The translations under genes and the position numbers were made by a program. Below the pieces are notes generated by a model that saw nothing but the letters and a program-made list of their open reading frames with translations, did no database searches and was not told the origin of the DNA. 64,000 nt of DNA from Alphaproteobacteria bacterium (GTDB lineage Bacteria; Pseudomonadota; Alphaproteobacteria; UBA6615). This document shows positions 34,414-42,514 of this stretch, piece by piece. Position 1 is the stretch's first letter. Each line of letters opens with the position of its first letter. The stretch covers positions 1-64,000 of the forward strand of contig JBDXCV010000001.1 in the NCBI GenBank assembly GCA_039980135.1, written 5' to 3'.

Positions 34414-36018
34414 CTACCGTGCGTCTGCCAGAATCATGTCGGCTGCTTTCTCGCCGATCATGATCGTCGGGGCATTGGTGTTGCCCGAGACCAGTGACGG
34501 CATGATCGAGGCATCGGCCACGCGCAGGCCGTCGAAGCCGTGTACGCACAGCCTTTCATCCACCACGTCGTCGGGGTTGGACCCCATGCGACACGTGCTG
34601 GAGGGGTGATAACTCGTCCGGCCGCGCCGCTGGAGATAATCCAGCCAATCGGCATCGCTGGTACAGTCCAGGCCCGGCTCATGCTCTTCGGTGACGAATT
34701 CCTGGAAGGGTGATTGTATGACGATGTCGCGGGCGATCTTCATGCCCCCGATCAGGATGTCCCGGTCTTTCTGTGCCGTGAGGTAGTTGGGCTGAATCTC
34801 CGGTGCCGTGAACGGGTCGGGCGAGGTGATATTGACGTGCCCGCGGCTTTCCGGCCGTAACAGCGCGTTCACGACGGTCGCACCGGGGAACGGGTGCGGC
34901 ATCCCGCCGACATCATGGGAGCTGAAGAGCATGACCTGGGACTGGATATCCGGTGCGACCGCTGCCGGGTCGACCTTGAAGAATCCGCCGGCGACGGACA
35001 CGCCCATGGCGAGAAATCCCTTGCGGGTAAGCGCGTAACGCAAGCCCGTACGCATGCGTTGGCTAAAGCTGTTGACCACGTCGTTGGCGCTGATGTTCCG
35101 GTTGAGGCGGAACATCAGGGGGCCGTTGATATGGTCCTGCAGGTGGCTGCCGACACCGGGCATATCGGCGATCACGTTGATGCCGTGTGACCGAAGGAGA
35201 TCGGCGGGGCCGAGCCCCGATAGTTGCAGCAGTTGCGGCGAATTGATCGCGCCACCGGAGACAATCATCTCGCCGTCGGCATGGGCGGTTTTTGTCTCCC
35301 CGGCCTGGGCATACTCGACGCCGGTGGCCCGGCGGCCATCGAACAATATGCGCAGTCCATGGGCGTTCGTCGCTACCGTGAGGTTCGCCCGTTTGCGCGC
35401 CGGCTTCAGATAGCCGACCGCGGTCGAGCAGCGCCGTCCGTTGCGCATGGTCCACTGCATATAGCCGAAGCCTTCCTGCTCGGCGCCGTTGAAATCATCG
35501 TTTCGTTGGTGTCCTGCATCGATGGCGGATTCGATAAAGGCGGCGGCCAGCGGGTGCTCTTCATAGACATCGGAAACGGCCAAAGGCCCCCCGACCCCAT
35601 GAAATTCATCCTCGCCGCGCGCCTGGTCTTCGGCCTTGCGGAAATAGGGCAGGACATCGTCATAGCTCCAGCCCGTATTGCCGAACTGCCGCCATTGGTC
35701 GTAGTCGCTGGCGTGGCCGCGGATATAGACCATGCCGTTGATCGAACTCGTTCCACCGAGCGTTTTGCCGCGCGGTTGGGGCACGCGGCGGTTCACCTGT
35801 TCGACATTGGGTTCCGTTGAATAAAGCCAGTTGTAGGCGGCGTTCGAGAACAGCTTGCCGTAGCCCAGAGGGATATGGATCCAGGGGTTCTTGTCCTCGG
35901 GGCCGGCCTCAAGCAGCAGGACCGTGTGGCGCCTGTTCTCGGTCAGCCGGGCGGCCAGGACGGCACCGGCGCTTCCGGCGCCGACAACGATGTAGTCGAA
36001 ACTTGGGTCATCGGACAT
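34414..36018 (-). CDS. GMC-family oxidoreductase (choline-dehydrogenase-like)
   Basis: 534 residues from the ATG at 36018. The N-terminal FAD motif is [20 protein letters not shown], the GMC signature is [20 protein letters not shown], and the C-terminal catalytic pair is His in [11 protein letters not shown] and Asn in [19 protein letters not shown]. The length is standard for choline/alcohol dehydrogenases of this family. Its start is 8 bp after the stop of the Pht5-like gene, so the two are co-expressed. It oxidises a primary or secondary alcohol whose identity is not evident. Confidence 0.92.
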   Translation of the reverse strand: MSDDPSFDYIVVGAGSAGAVLAARLTENRRHTVLLLEAGPEDKNPWIHIPLGYGKLFSNAAYNWLYSTEPNVEQVNRRVPQPRGKTLGGTSSINGMVYIRGHASDYDQWRQFGNTGWSYDDVLPYFRKAEDQARGEDEFHGVGGPLAVSDVYEEHPLAAAFIESAIDAGHQRNDDFNGAEQEGFGYMQWTMRNGRRCSTAVGYLKPARKRANLTVATNAHGLRILFDGRRATGVEYAQAGETKTAHADGEMIVSGGAINSPQLLQLSGLGPADLLRSHGINVIADMPGVGSHLQDHINGPLMFRLNRNISANDVVNSFSQRMRTGLRYALTRKGFLAMGVSVAGGFFKVDPAAVAPDIQSQVMLFSSHDVGGMPHPFPGATVVNALLRPESRGHVNITSPDPFTAPEIQPNYLTAQKDRDILIGGMKIARDIVIQSPFQEFVTEEHEPGLDCTSDADWLDYLQRRGRTSYHPSSTCRMGSNPDDVVDERLCVHGFDGLRVADASIMPSLVSGNTNAPTIMIGEKAADMILADAR

Positions 36019-36026
36019 TGCTGCGC

Positions 36027-36977
36027 CTAGCCTTCGACGAAACCGGCCGTACCCGGCAGGAACAGCTCCTCGATTTCCGGCAGATCCGAAATCAGCTTCT
36101 GCTCGTGCAGGTAGCGCAGCAGCGTACCCACATTTTTGCGGTTGCTCTCTGTCAGTCCCATGGGGAAGGGGTCGCCGTCGAACATGGCCATGGTCGCGGT
36201 CCAATATTCCTTGCCCCAGGGGACGAAGCTCGCGCCGATGCGCCGGGCCAGCGCGCGTTTCTTTCCGTGGCAGTAGGCGGCGAAGATGGCGGCGGGCGCG
36301 TCGGGGAAGTCGTCGAGCAACTCGCGGCGCATCACCACCGTGTGATTGATCGGGTATATCCCGGTTCGTTCGAAATACTGCTTTTCGACATTCTGCACGT
36401 CGCGGAAGATGGTCCGCAGTTCGCGATCGGCGGGTGCCTTCTGCAGATCGCGGGGGCGTGGCGAGATGAACGCGTCCAGCTCGCCCGCGAGCAGCATCGC
36501 TTCCGGGTCACCGTCGACAAGCTCCAGTGGTACGCCTTCGAGGGTCGGGAAGCGTTGCTCGGCGTTGGCGAACCAGTTGATGTCGCGCCAATCCGTGTCG
36601 TACTCGTCGAGCAGGGTGCCGCGCAGCCAGACCGCTGCGGTCATCGTGTAGTCGCGTACGCCAACCCGTTTGCCGGCAAGTTCTGCGGCGGATTCGAGCG
36701 GGCTGTCCTTGCGCACCCAGATGATCGAGTGGCGAAAATCGCGATTGGCGAATACAGGAATTGCCGCCAGCCAGTCGGCGCCGCGGTCACGCATCATCGT
36801 GAAGTTGGACAGCGAGAATTCGCACGCCTGGAACGGCTGGTTGTTCAGGACCTTGGCGTAGATTTCCTCGAGTACGCCCGGTTCATAGCGGATGGGCGTG
36901 TCTTCGTAGGTGCCGGCCATTTCCAGGGTGAACTCATAGTCGTTCCCCCGGATCAGAATATCGTTGGCTTTGGACAT
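36027..36977 (-). CDS. 4,5-dihydroxyphthalate-decarboxylase-like (Pht5-type) protein
   Basis: 316 residues from the ATG at 36977, with GGGGGAGAAA upstream. No signal peptide, though the fold is that of periplasmic binding proteins. The pattern YEPGVLEEIYAKVL then ACEFSLSNFTMMRDRG, KRVGVRDYTMTAAVWLRGTL and FISPRPRDLQ matches proteins annotated as 4,5-dihydroxyphthalate decarboxylase. Many such proteins are untested, so decarboxylation of phthalate derivatives is a hypothesis. It is first in a minus-strand unit with the GMC oxidoreductase. Confidence 0.75.
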   Translation of the reverse strand: MSKANDILIRGNDYEFTLEMAGTYEDTPIRYEPGVLEEIYAKVLNNQPFQACEFSLSNFTMMRDRGADWLAAIPVFANRDFRHSIIWVRKDSPLESAAELAGKRVGVRDYTMTAAVWLRGTLLDEYDTDWRDINWFANAEQRFPTLEGVPLELVDGDPEAMLLAGELDAFISPRPRDLQKAPADRELRTIFRDVQNVEKQYFERTGIYPINHTVVMRRELLDDFPDAPAAIFAAYCHGKKRALARRIGASFVPWGKEYWTATMAMFDGDPFPMGLTESNRKNVGTLLRYLHEQKLISDLPEIEELFLPGTAGFVEG

Positions 36978-37061
36978 AAATTTCTCCCCCGACCGGTCTC
37001 TGCCGGTTTCGTTCAACCTGTATCATGCAGCCATGACGGTGCACCGAACAAGCGGCGTTCG

Positions 37062-37520
37062 CTATCTCGCGCTGTCGGGGACCGGGCTCAGCGCGTAGCA
37101 ATCGTAGCGGCGACCGCTGAGACCGAGACGCGTGGAATCACGACCATGGTCGATGTCGCACGCGATCATGGCACCGAGGTAGCGAAACTCTGCGATTTGA
37201 CCCAGAACATAGCAGGCGTGATATCGGCCCGACCTGCCACTGCGCGCCGCATAGGCCGGGCCTTCCTCGTCACAATGCACGGTGGTGCGGCCAACCGGAA
37301 TATTCACCGCGCGCTCGAGCGTGTAACAGGGGTAGGCGCGCCCCGACGCGCCGGTACGCGAGGCCCTGATGTCCGCTGGCTCGTCGCAGATGAGAGTCGG
37401 CGCGTCGCTCTGCGCCTGAGCCGCAAGATCGTCGCCGGACAGGGCGGCGAGTACGATTGTACCCCCTGCCATGCCGACGGCGCCGACAAAAGACCATACT
37501 GGCCGCAAATTTCTGCCCAA
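37062..37520 (-). CDS. Secreted protein of three 38-residue two-cysteine repeats
   Basis: 152 residues if started at the TTG at 37520, which has AAGAGG seven bases upstream; an ATG about 20 codons further in lacks a ribosome site. A signal-peptide-like N-terminus (about 1-36) is followed by three repeats, each beginning Cys-Asp and carrying Arg at position 11, Ser-Gly-Arg at 15-17 and Cys-Tyr at 21-22 (for example ASGRAYPCYTL, RSGRYHACYVL, LSGRRYDCYAL). The third is shortened at its end. I recognise no family. It is divergent from the fibre-like cluster with 69 bp between starts, so it may be co-regulated with it. Confidence 0.7.
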   Translation of the reverse strand: MGRNLRPVWSFVGAVGMAGGTIVLAALSGDDLAAQAQSDAPTLICDEPADIRASRTGASGRAYPCYTLERAVNIPVGRTTVHCDEEGPAYAARSGRSGRYHACYVLGQIAEFRYLGAMIACDIDHGRDSTRLGLSGRRYDCYALSPVPDSAR

Positions 37521-37589
37521 GTTCGAGCCTCTTTTGTATAGTGATGGAAAGTCTATCGCGAAAACGAACAAACAACGATGAGGTACGCC

Positions 37590-37919
37590 ATGAAAATTCT
37601 TCACACAGGTGCGATCGCACTCGCATTTCTCTTTGCCGCCGGTTCGGTTGCCAACGCGGGTGACGCGCCGAAGATCGGTGGCGGCGCCAGCATCAATGTC
37701 AGCATCGGCAAGGGTGGTGTTATCAACGCCGGCAATGTCGAGGGCGGTGTCGCGAACATCAAACAGGGGATTGGCTCCGTTATCTCCGGCAACATCTCCG
37801 GCACCCTCAAGAGCAATGTAAAAATCGGTGAGGCAGGCGTGGTGAACGCTGGCAATGTCGAAGGCGGCAAGGCAGACATTTGTCAGTCGATTGGTACTGT
37901 CGGCAGCGATTGCAGCTAA
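37590..37919 (+). CDS. Small secreted two-repeat protein related to the large repeat protein
   Basis: 109 residues from the ATG at 37590 (GAGG six bases upstream). Signal peptide about 1-23 (VANA-GD). The mature part holds two copies of a Gly/Asn-rich unit: VSIGKGGVINAGNVEGG and VKIGEAGVVNAGNVEGG, each followed by a Q-x-IG motif. The start, GGGASINVSIGKGGVINAG, resembles the beginning of the repeat region of the 827-residue protein (GNGADINVTIGRGGIVNVG). It ends with a two-cysteine tail. In a curli-like reading it could be a nucleator or minor subunit. Confidence 0.75.
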   Translation: MKILHTGAIALAFLFAAGSVANAGDAPKIGGGASINVSIGKGGVINAGNVEGGVANIKQGIGSVISGNISGTLKSNVKIGEAGVVNAGNVEGGKADICQSIGTVGSDCS

Positions 37920-37950
37920 CCCACATTCCGAAAATTCGGGGGGATTTGTT

Positions 37951-38289
37951 ATGCGTATCGCATTCACCGCAGGTGCTGTGGTTCTTTTCACATCTGTAGC
38001 ATTTGCTGCGTCGGTGCCGGCATCGGCCGAGATCATCGATAATGACGCCAATGCGCTGATCCTGGCGAACCGGGCGGCCGGGCAGCTCTCGAGCCGTCGG
38101 AACTCTGCGAGTAATCAGCAGAACCAGCGGCGTGCGCTCCAAGGCAGCGCGCTGGGGACGCTGGGCAGCGAAGCCAGTTGCGGCGGGATCGCCTTGGGCA
38201 ATGTGCGCCCCGTCGCAGGCGATCACCGTCAGCATGAAACCACGGTGATCGTTCAGGGCAACATCATTAACTCCAACAACTCCTGCTGA
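37951..38289 (+). CDS. Small secreted Asn/Gln-rich protein, HfaA-like candidate
   Basis: 112 residues from the ATG at 37951; the signal peptide is about 1-27 (VPASA-EI). The mature protein is polar and rich in Asn, Gln, Ser and Gly (RRNSASNQQNQRRALQ; TVIVQGNIINSNN), with Cys in EASCGG and at the very C-terminus. Position before a CsgG/HfaB-like gene and the C-terminal IVQGN pattern recall HfaA of the Caulobacter holdfast-anchor operon, but the resemblance is weak and by eye only. It is 31 bp after the preceding gene. Confidence 0.6.
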   Translation: MRIAFTAGAVVLFTSVAFAASVPASAEIIDNDANALILANRAAGQLSSRRNSASNQQNQRRALQGSALGTLGSEASCGGIALGNVRPVAGDHRQHETTVIVQGNIINSNNSC

Positions 38290-38297
38290 GCGTCGTC

Positions 38298-39476
38298 ATG
38301 CATTTCACTTCTGATGGGTTGGGCCGGCGCGCCCTGCAGCTTTCTCTCGTGGCCGGTACGCTGGTTCTCACTGCCTGTGCGGGCATTCCGCCGACCCCGC
38401 CCGATGAGTTGCAACGCGAGTTTCCGGCGGCGGCGCCCCGTGCAACCGTCACAAACTTCAACCAGGCGCTGGTCTGTCTCGATAATCTGATGCTGATCCA
38501 TCAGTCCCAGCCGATCTATGTGACAACCCAGGGGCTCAACAATTTCACTTCCGATCGGTCCATATCGGCCGGTGGCAAGGAAATGTTGATCACGGCGCTC
38601 ACACAGATGGCAAATCGAAGCCGGGGCGTGCGCTTCGTCTCGTTTGGATCCGACATCCGTGACATCTTGGATCTTCAGGGGGCCCATCCGGACAAGGGTG
38701 ATTTCCGTGTGCCGGATTATTTCATTCGCGGCGGTGTAACGCAGCACAACAAGAACCTTTGGTCCGGCCAGGAGGGTGCGGGGGCATCGTCTGAATTCCG
38801 AGGCGACGATTCAGCGACGGCGAGCTTCTCACTACTCGGAGGTTACGGTTCGCTGACGGTAGACATGAGCGCCGGGTTCATATCGAACCTCCAAATCGTG
38901 CCGGGGGCGGTCACGTCGAACACATTGGCAATGCAAAACTCCGAGGGCACCTCACTCACAGCAGATCTCACGCTGGGTGATCTCGGGTTCAGCTATTCGC
39001 TTAGCGAAAACATCAGCCGCGATTTCAATATGGTCTACCGGGCGCTGGTTCAGGTGGGCGCGGTTGAGTTGATCGGGCGTCTGCAGAATGTGCCTTATTG
39101 GCGTTGTCTGGCGAATGCGGGTGCTGCGGAGAATCGCGATCGGCAGTTGCTGGAGCGGTATGATGAGCTCAACGCCACGGATCGCTCGACGTTGGTGCGT
39201 GTTGTGCAACAGGGGCTCAAGGATAGCGGCTATTATGAGGGCCCGATCACCGGCGCTGCCGACGATGCCACCATGAAGGCGGTTGATGCCTACCAGCAAC
39301 AGCATAACGTCCTCGCCACGGGACGAATAAATTTCGATACCTTCAAGCTTTTAAACCTATACACCCCGTCGCGCGATCTGCCCTATGTGCAGTGGTGGGA
39401 AGACGATCCGAAGGTGGGCAAGCTCGGCGCGCCATATGGGACGGCCGCAAGCGTAGCCGTACCGATCGGGAAGTAA
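38298..39476 (+). CDS. CsgG/HfaB-like outer-membrane lipoprotein with C-terminal peptidoglycan-binding domain
   Basis: 392 residues. A lipoprotein signal with LVLTAC places the lipidated Cys at 27. Residues of about 60-290 follow the CsgG/HfaB layout: an alternating alpha/beta core (GGKEMLITALTQMANRSRGV), then PDYFIRGGVTQHNKNLWSGQ, which matches the dYxIxGxVTxyD stretch of CsgG, then long amphipathic strands. Residues of about 295-350 (LKDSGYYEGPITGAADDATM, AVDAYQQQHN) form a PG_binding_1-type domain, absent from E. coli CsgG. It should form the secretion pore for fibre subunits and may be anchored to the wall. The stop overlaps the next start by one base (TAATG). Confidence 0.75.
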   Translation: MHFTSDGLGRRALQLSLVAGTLVLTACAGIPPTPPDELQREFPAAAPRATVTNFNQALVCLDNLMLIHQSQPIYVTTQGLNNFTSDRSISAGGKEMLITALTQMANRSRGVRFVSFGSDIRDILDLQGAHPDKGDFRVPDYFIRGGVTQHNKNLWSGQEGAGASSEFRGDDSATASFSLLGGYGSLTVDMSAGFISNLQIVPGAVTSNTLAMQNSEGTSLTADLTLGDLGFSYSLSENISRDFNMVYRALVQVGAVELIGRLQNVPYWRCLANAGAAENRDRQLLERYDELNATDRSTLVRVVQQGLKDSGYYEGPITGAADDATMKAVDAYQQQHNVLATGRINFDTFKLLNLYTPSRDLPYVQWWEDDPKVGKLGAPYGTAASVAVPIGK

Positions 39477-41959
39477 TGACGCCGCAGCCCCGCCGTATAA
39501 CCCTTTCGCGAGGTCTCCTCGGGGCAACGATGTTGTCAACGGCAACATTGCTTGAGCCGGTGATGGCGTTGGCAGAGACGGCACCGGCACTCGGCAATGG
39601 GGCGGACATCAATGTCACAATCGGCCGTGGTGGGATCGTCAATGTCGGCGGCACGGTCGCCGGTACGGCCACGGCCATCCAACGCATCGGCTCAACAGAA
39701 GCCAAGAATATCTCGGGCCTCAATGAAACGGTGAATGCGACCAACGCCGTCAATGTGGGTGGCAGCCTCGCGGGCTCTTCGAAGGCGGTGCAGGAAATAG
39801 GCGCTGCGGATGCCGATTCCGTATCAAAAAGTAGTCTTTCGGCCACGGTCAAGACGGCGGTTAATGCGAGCGTGGGGGTTGCCGGTGCGGCGACTGTCAC
39901 CCAAGAGGTCGCGGCCATCTCCGGATCAAAGGCGGCGGGTGATTCCGCATCCGTGCGGGCCACGACCCTGACGAATGCAAGCGCGACCGTCGCCGGGAGC
40001 GGAAAGGCGACCCAGAATGTCGGTGTCATCAACGCCGACCGGTCGTCGAATTCGAGTACAGATGTTGACGTCACAACGGCGACAAACACCGGGGCGACGC
40101 TTGCGGGAGCATCGAAGGCGACACAGAATATCGGGGTCGTCGGCGGTGGCAACGCATCGGGCGATTCAGCATCCGTGCAGGCGACGACGCTGACCAATGT
40201 CGGCGGGGCGCTTGCCGGCAGCGGAACAGCGACCCAGGACATTGGCGTCATCGCCGCGACCCGTTCCAAGAACGATAAGGTCGACGTCACGCTCCAGTCG
40301 GCGACGAATGCAAGTGGCGCGCTGGCGGGCGCTTCGTCGGCCGATCAGACGATCGGCTTCATCGGCGGTGGCGAGGCAGACAATAGCTCTGTCACCGTCA
40401 ATCTGAATACCGCGACAAATGTCTCGGGGGGTGTCGCAGCGGGTTCGAAAGCAACCCAGAATATTGGCGTTTTGAACGCACAAAATGCGAAAGGTGACAC
40501 TATCGGGGTTCGTGCGAACAACATCACCAACGCGGGCGCGGCGCTTGCCGGTGCGGCGAGCGCGACCCAGCAAATCGGTGTGGTTTCCGCAAAGACCGCA
40601 AATGACGATTCCATAACCGTCCATGCGCGCAACATCACAAATGCCGGTGTCGCTCTTGCAGGATCTGCAAAGGCAGTACAGACAATCGGCGAGATTACGG
40701 GCGGGACCATTTCGCATAGCTCCGTTTCCGTTGATGCGTCGGGAGACCTGATCAACGCAGCGGGGGCGCTGGCAGGGGCGGCATCATCGAGCCAGGTCAT
40801 CGGTGAAATCGACAGCAAGAACGCGGATGCGGTCAAGATCACGGTGAATTTGAGCTCCGCCAGCAGTGCCGGCGCCGGGTTGCTGGGCAGCGGCTCGTCA
40901 ATCCAGCAAATTGGTGTTGTTGATGCCCATACCGCCGACAACGATACTGTGAATGTTCGGGCAACTTCGGTTTCCGGTACCGCCGTGGGTGTGTTCGGTA
41001 AGGGCAGCAGCCTTGAGCAGATCGGTTATCTGTCGGGCAATGTCGCGCGCGACGACCTTATTTCCGTAAAAACCGGGAGGGTCACGGCATCTGCCGGTGG
41101 TCCAGGAACATCGGCGGTCGTTCAGCTGGGCGTAATCCGGTCCGCGAATTCATCGGGTGACCGGGTGAACGTCAATGTCGGATCCGCCTATTCTGATGCA
41201 TATGGCGTGTCGTCTTCAGCCACCACCGAGGTCGGCGTTGTCCGCGGGTCGGGTCGATCGCTTCTCGATGTCACAGTGGGCGAAATTCAAACCAAATCAA
41301 TCGGCGTGCGCAGTGTGGCAACCACAGATGTCGCGGTCATCGAAGGTCAAGCCAGCGTCACGGAAACAATTACGGTTGGCAATATCAAGAACGAATCTTT
41401 TTCGATCTCAAGCCAGGCGCTGGTTCATATCGGGACTGTCGCCGATGGCACCCACGGTTCAGTCAAAGCTTCGATCAGGACAGGTAATATTCATAACGAG
41501 GTGGGCGGTGCGGCCAGCGCCAAATCCGTCGTCTATGTCGGCAATGTCATGAAACAGAGCCAGGGCACGAGCGATATCAAGATCAGCACGGGCGATCTGA
41601 GTTCGAGCATCTATGCCGCATTAGGTGGCCTTTCGGGTATCGAGATCGGCAATGTAAAGGCGGATCACGGCGCCCGGATCAATGTGAGTACAGGACATCA
41701 GTCGGCCACGGCGGCGGCCTGTATTGGCAAGGTCGGTTGTTTGTCCGAATTGGTGGGCAAGAAAAACTGCATCATGATCGGCAATGTCGGCCTCAAGTCC
41801 GACTGCGGTAACAGCGACCTCATTGAGGAAGCCATCAAGGAGCTGGAGAAGCTCGGATACGAAATCGAGAAGGGCGTCGTGACTGTCGCGAAGGACATCG
41901 ACAAGGGTCTCAAAAAGGCCGGACACGCGATCAGTCACTTCTTCCATCACCTGTTCTAA
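39476..41959 (+). CDS. Large secreted protein of 37-residue repeats, candidate fibre subunit or adhesin
   Basis: 827 residues from the ATG at 39476, which shares a base with the preceding stop. Signal peptide about 1-33 (VMALA-ET). Residues 55-536 are thirteen 37-residue units (one has 38); the consensus is near TNAGALAGASKATQNIGVI then about 18 variable residues with alternating Val/Thr. Units 14-19 (537-742) shrink to 33-36 residues and lose the Gln. The last 85 residues have four Cys and end in an amphipathic helix (IEEAIKELEKLGYEIEKG) with a His/Phe tail. The Asn, Gln and Gly spacing recalls curlin repeats but is longer. Predicted: a stacked beta structure exported through the CsgG-like pore. 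Confidence 0.75.
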   Translation: MTPQPRRITLSRGLLGATMLSTATLLEPVMALAETAPALGNGADINVTIGRGGIVNVGGTVAGTATAIQRIGSTEAKNISGLNETVNATNAVNVGGSLAGSSKAVQEIGAADADSVSKSSLSATVKTAVNASVGVAGAATVTQEVAAISGSKAAGDSASVRATTLTNASATVAGSGKATQNVGVINADRSSNSSTDVDVTTATNTGATLAGASKATQNIGVVGGGNASGDSASVQATTLTNVGGALAGSGTATQDIGVIAATRSKNDKVDVTLQSATNASGALAGASSADQTIGFIGGGEADNSSVTVNLNTATNVSGGVAAGSKATQNIGVLNAQNAKGDTIGVRANNITNAGAALAGAASATQQIGVVSAKTANDDSITVHARNITNAGVALAGSAKAVQTIGEITGGTISHSSVSVDASGDLINAAGALAGAASSSQVIGEIDSKNADAVKITVNLSSASSAGAGLLGSGSSIQQIGVVDAHTADNDTVNVRATSVSGTAVGVFGKGSSLEQIGYLSGNVARDDLISVKTGRVTASAGGPGTSAVVQLGVIRSANSSGDRVNVNVGSAYSDAYGVSSSATTEVGVVRGSGRSLLDVTVGEIQTKSIGVRSVATTDVAVIEGQASVTETITVGNIKNESFSISSQALVHIGTVADGTHGSVKASIRTGNIHNEVGGAASAKSVVYVGNVMKQSQGTSDIKISTGDLSSSIYAALGGLSGIEIGNVKADHGARINVSTGHQSATAAACIGKVGCLSELVGKKNCIMIGNVGLKSDCGNSDLIEEAIKELEKLGYEIEKGVVTVAKDIDKGLKKAGHAISHFFHHLF
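39638..41083 (+). repeat. Thirteen 111-bp coding repeats
   Basis: The units encode residues 55-536 of the large secreted protein. Asn recurs at residues 56, 93, 130, 167 and so on every 37, with Leu-Ala-Gly six residues later and Gln-x-Ile-Gly at unit positions 15-18. Codons for the same residues differ between units, so the DNA repeats are well diverged while the protein pattern is kept, which suggests selection on structure rather than recent expansion. Confidence 0.85.
41084..41701 (+). repeat. Six shorter related coding repeats
   Basis: Residues 537-742 of the large protein: units of about 35, 33, 33, 35, 36 and 34 residues that keep the Ile/Val-Gly-x-Val core (QLGVI, EVGVV, HIGTV, YVGNV, EIGNV) and unit ends such as TVGEI and TVGNI. 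They lack the Leu-Ala-Gly and Gln positions of the 37-residue units and probably form a capping or transition segment. Confidence 0.7.
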
Positions 41960-41989
41960 GACAATCCAGATATCAAAAGGAGAAACACT

Positions 41990-42493
41990 ATGATCAAGAC
42001 ATTAATTACAGCGGGAGCCATGCTCGCACTTGGAACCCTGAACGCACATGCAGGCCCCGGCGATGACCCATCGACATCGGTGAAGGCCGAGACGGTGGCC
42101 ACGGCAATCGCCCAGCTCGGATATTCGACCAGCATGCACAAGGACGCGGAGGGTGAACCGCATATCGTCATTACCGACAAGCCCGGAAATATCGCCAAGA
42201 TGGCCGTTTTCTTTGCCGATTGCGGCAGCTGGGGCTGTGAGGACCTGACTTTTTATGCCGGTTATGCGCCCACGAAGAACGCGACCATGGAGAAGATGAA
42301 TGAGTGGAACCATATTGGCTCGAACCTTCGCAGCCGCGCTTCGGTTTCCGGAAATGGTGCCAATCCCGGCGGTGAGCCGGGCATCTCAATGACGGTCAGC
42401 CTGATGTCCGACGCGGATGTCGACAAGATTGCCTGGTTGGCCGGTCTGTTCGTTGTCGAGACGCAGATGTTCGCTTCCTCGTTGGCGAAATAG
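41990..42493 (+). CDS. Secreted YbjN-domain protein
   Basis: 167 residues from the ATG at 41990 (AGGAG upstream). Signal peptide about 1-19 (LNAHA-GP). The mature protein fits the YbjN fold: a strand pair with GEPHIVITDKPGNIAKMAVFF, then FADCGSWGCEDLTFYAGY, MNEWNHIGSNLRS and a C-terminal helix. YbjN-type domains resemble type III secretion chaperones, so a periplasmic chaperone for the repeat protein (an analogue of CsgC or CsgE) is conceivable. That is inference from position: it starts 30 bp after the large repeat gene. Confidence 0.75.
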   Translation: MIKTLITAGAMLALGTLNAHAGPGDDPSTSVKAETVATAIAQLGYSTSMHKDAEGEPHIVITDKPGNIAKMAVFFADCGSWGCEDLTFYAGYAPTKNATMEKMNEWNHIGSNLRSRASVSGNGANPGGEPGISMTVSLMSDADVDKIAWLAGLFVVETQMFASSLAK

Positions 42494-42514
42494 AACGCTC
42501 AGGGGGGCGGCAGT

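Noticed and set aside
35817-37541. A 574-codon plus-strand frame
   Set aside because: Opposite the GMC, Pht5-like and Cys-repeat genes, all of which have motifs or repeats on the minus strand.
39638-41701. The regular repeats as a CRISPR array or non-coding tandem repeat
   Set aside because: The units are 111 bp or shorter, remain in one open frame, and vary at synonymous positions, so they are protein repeats.
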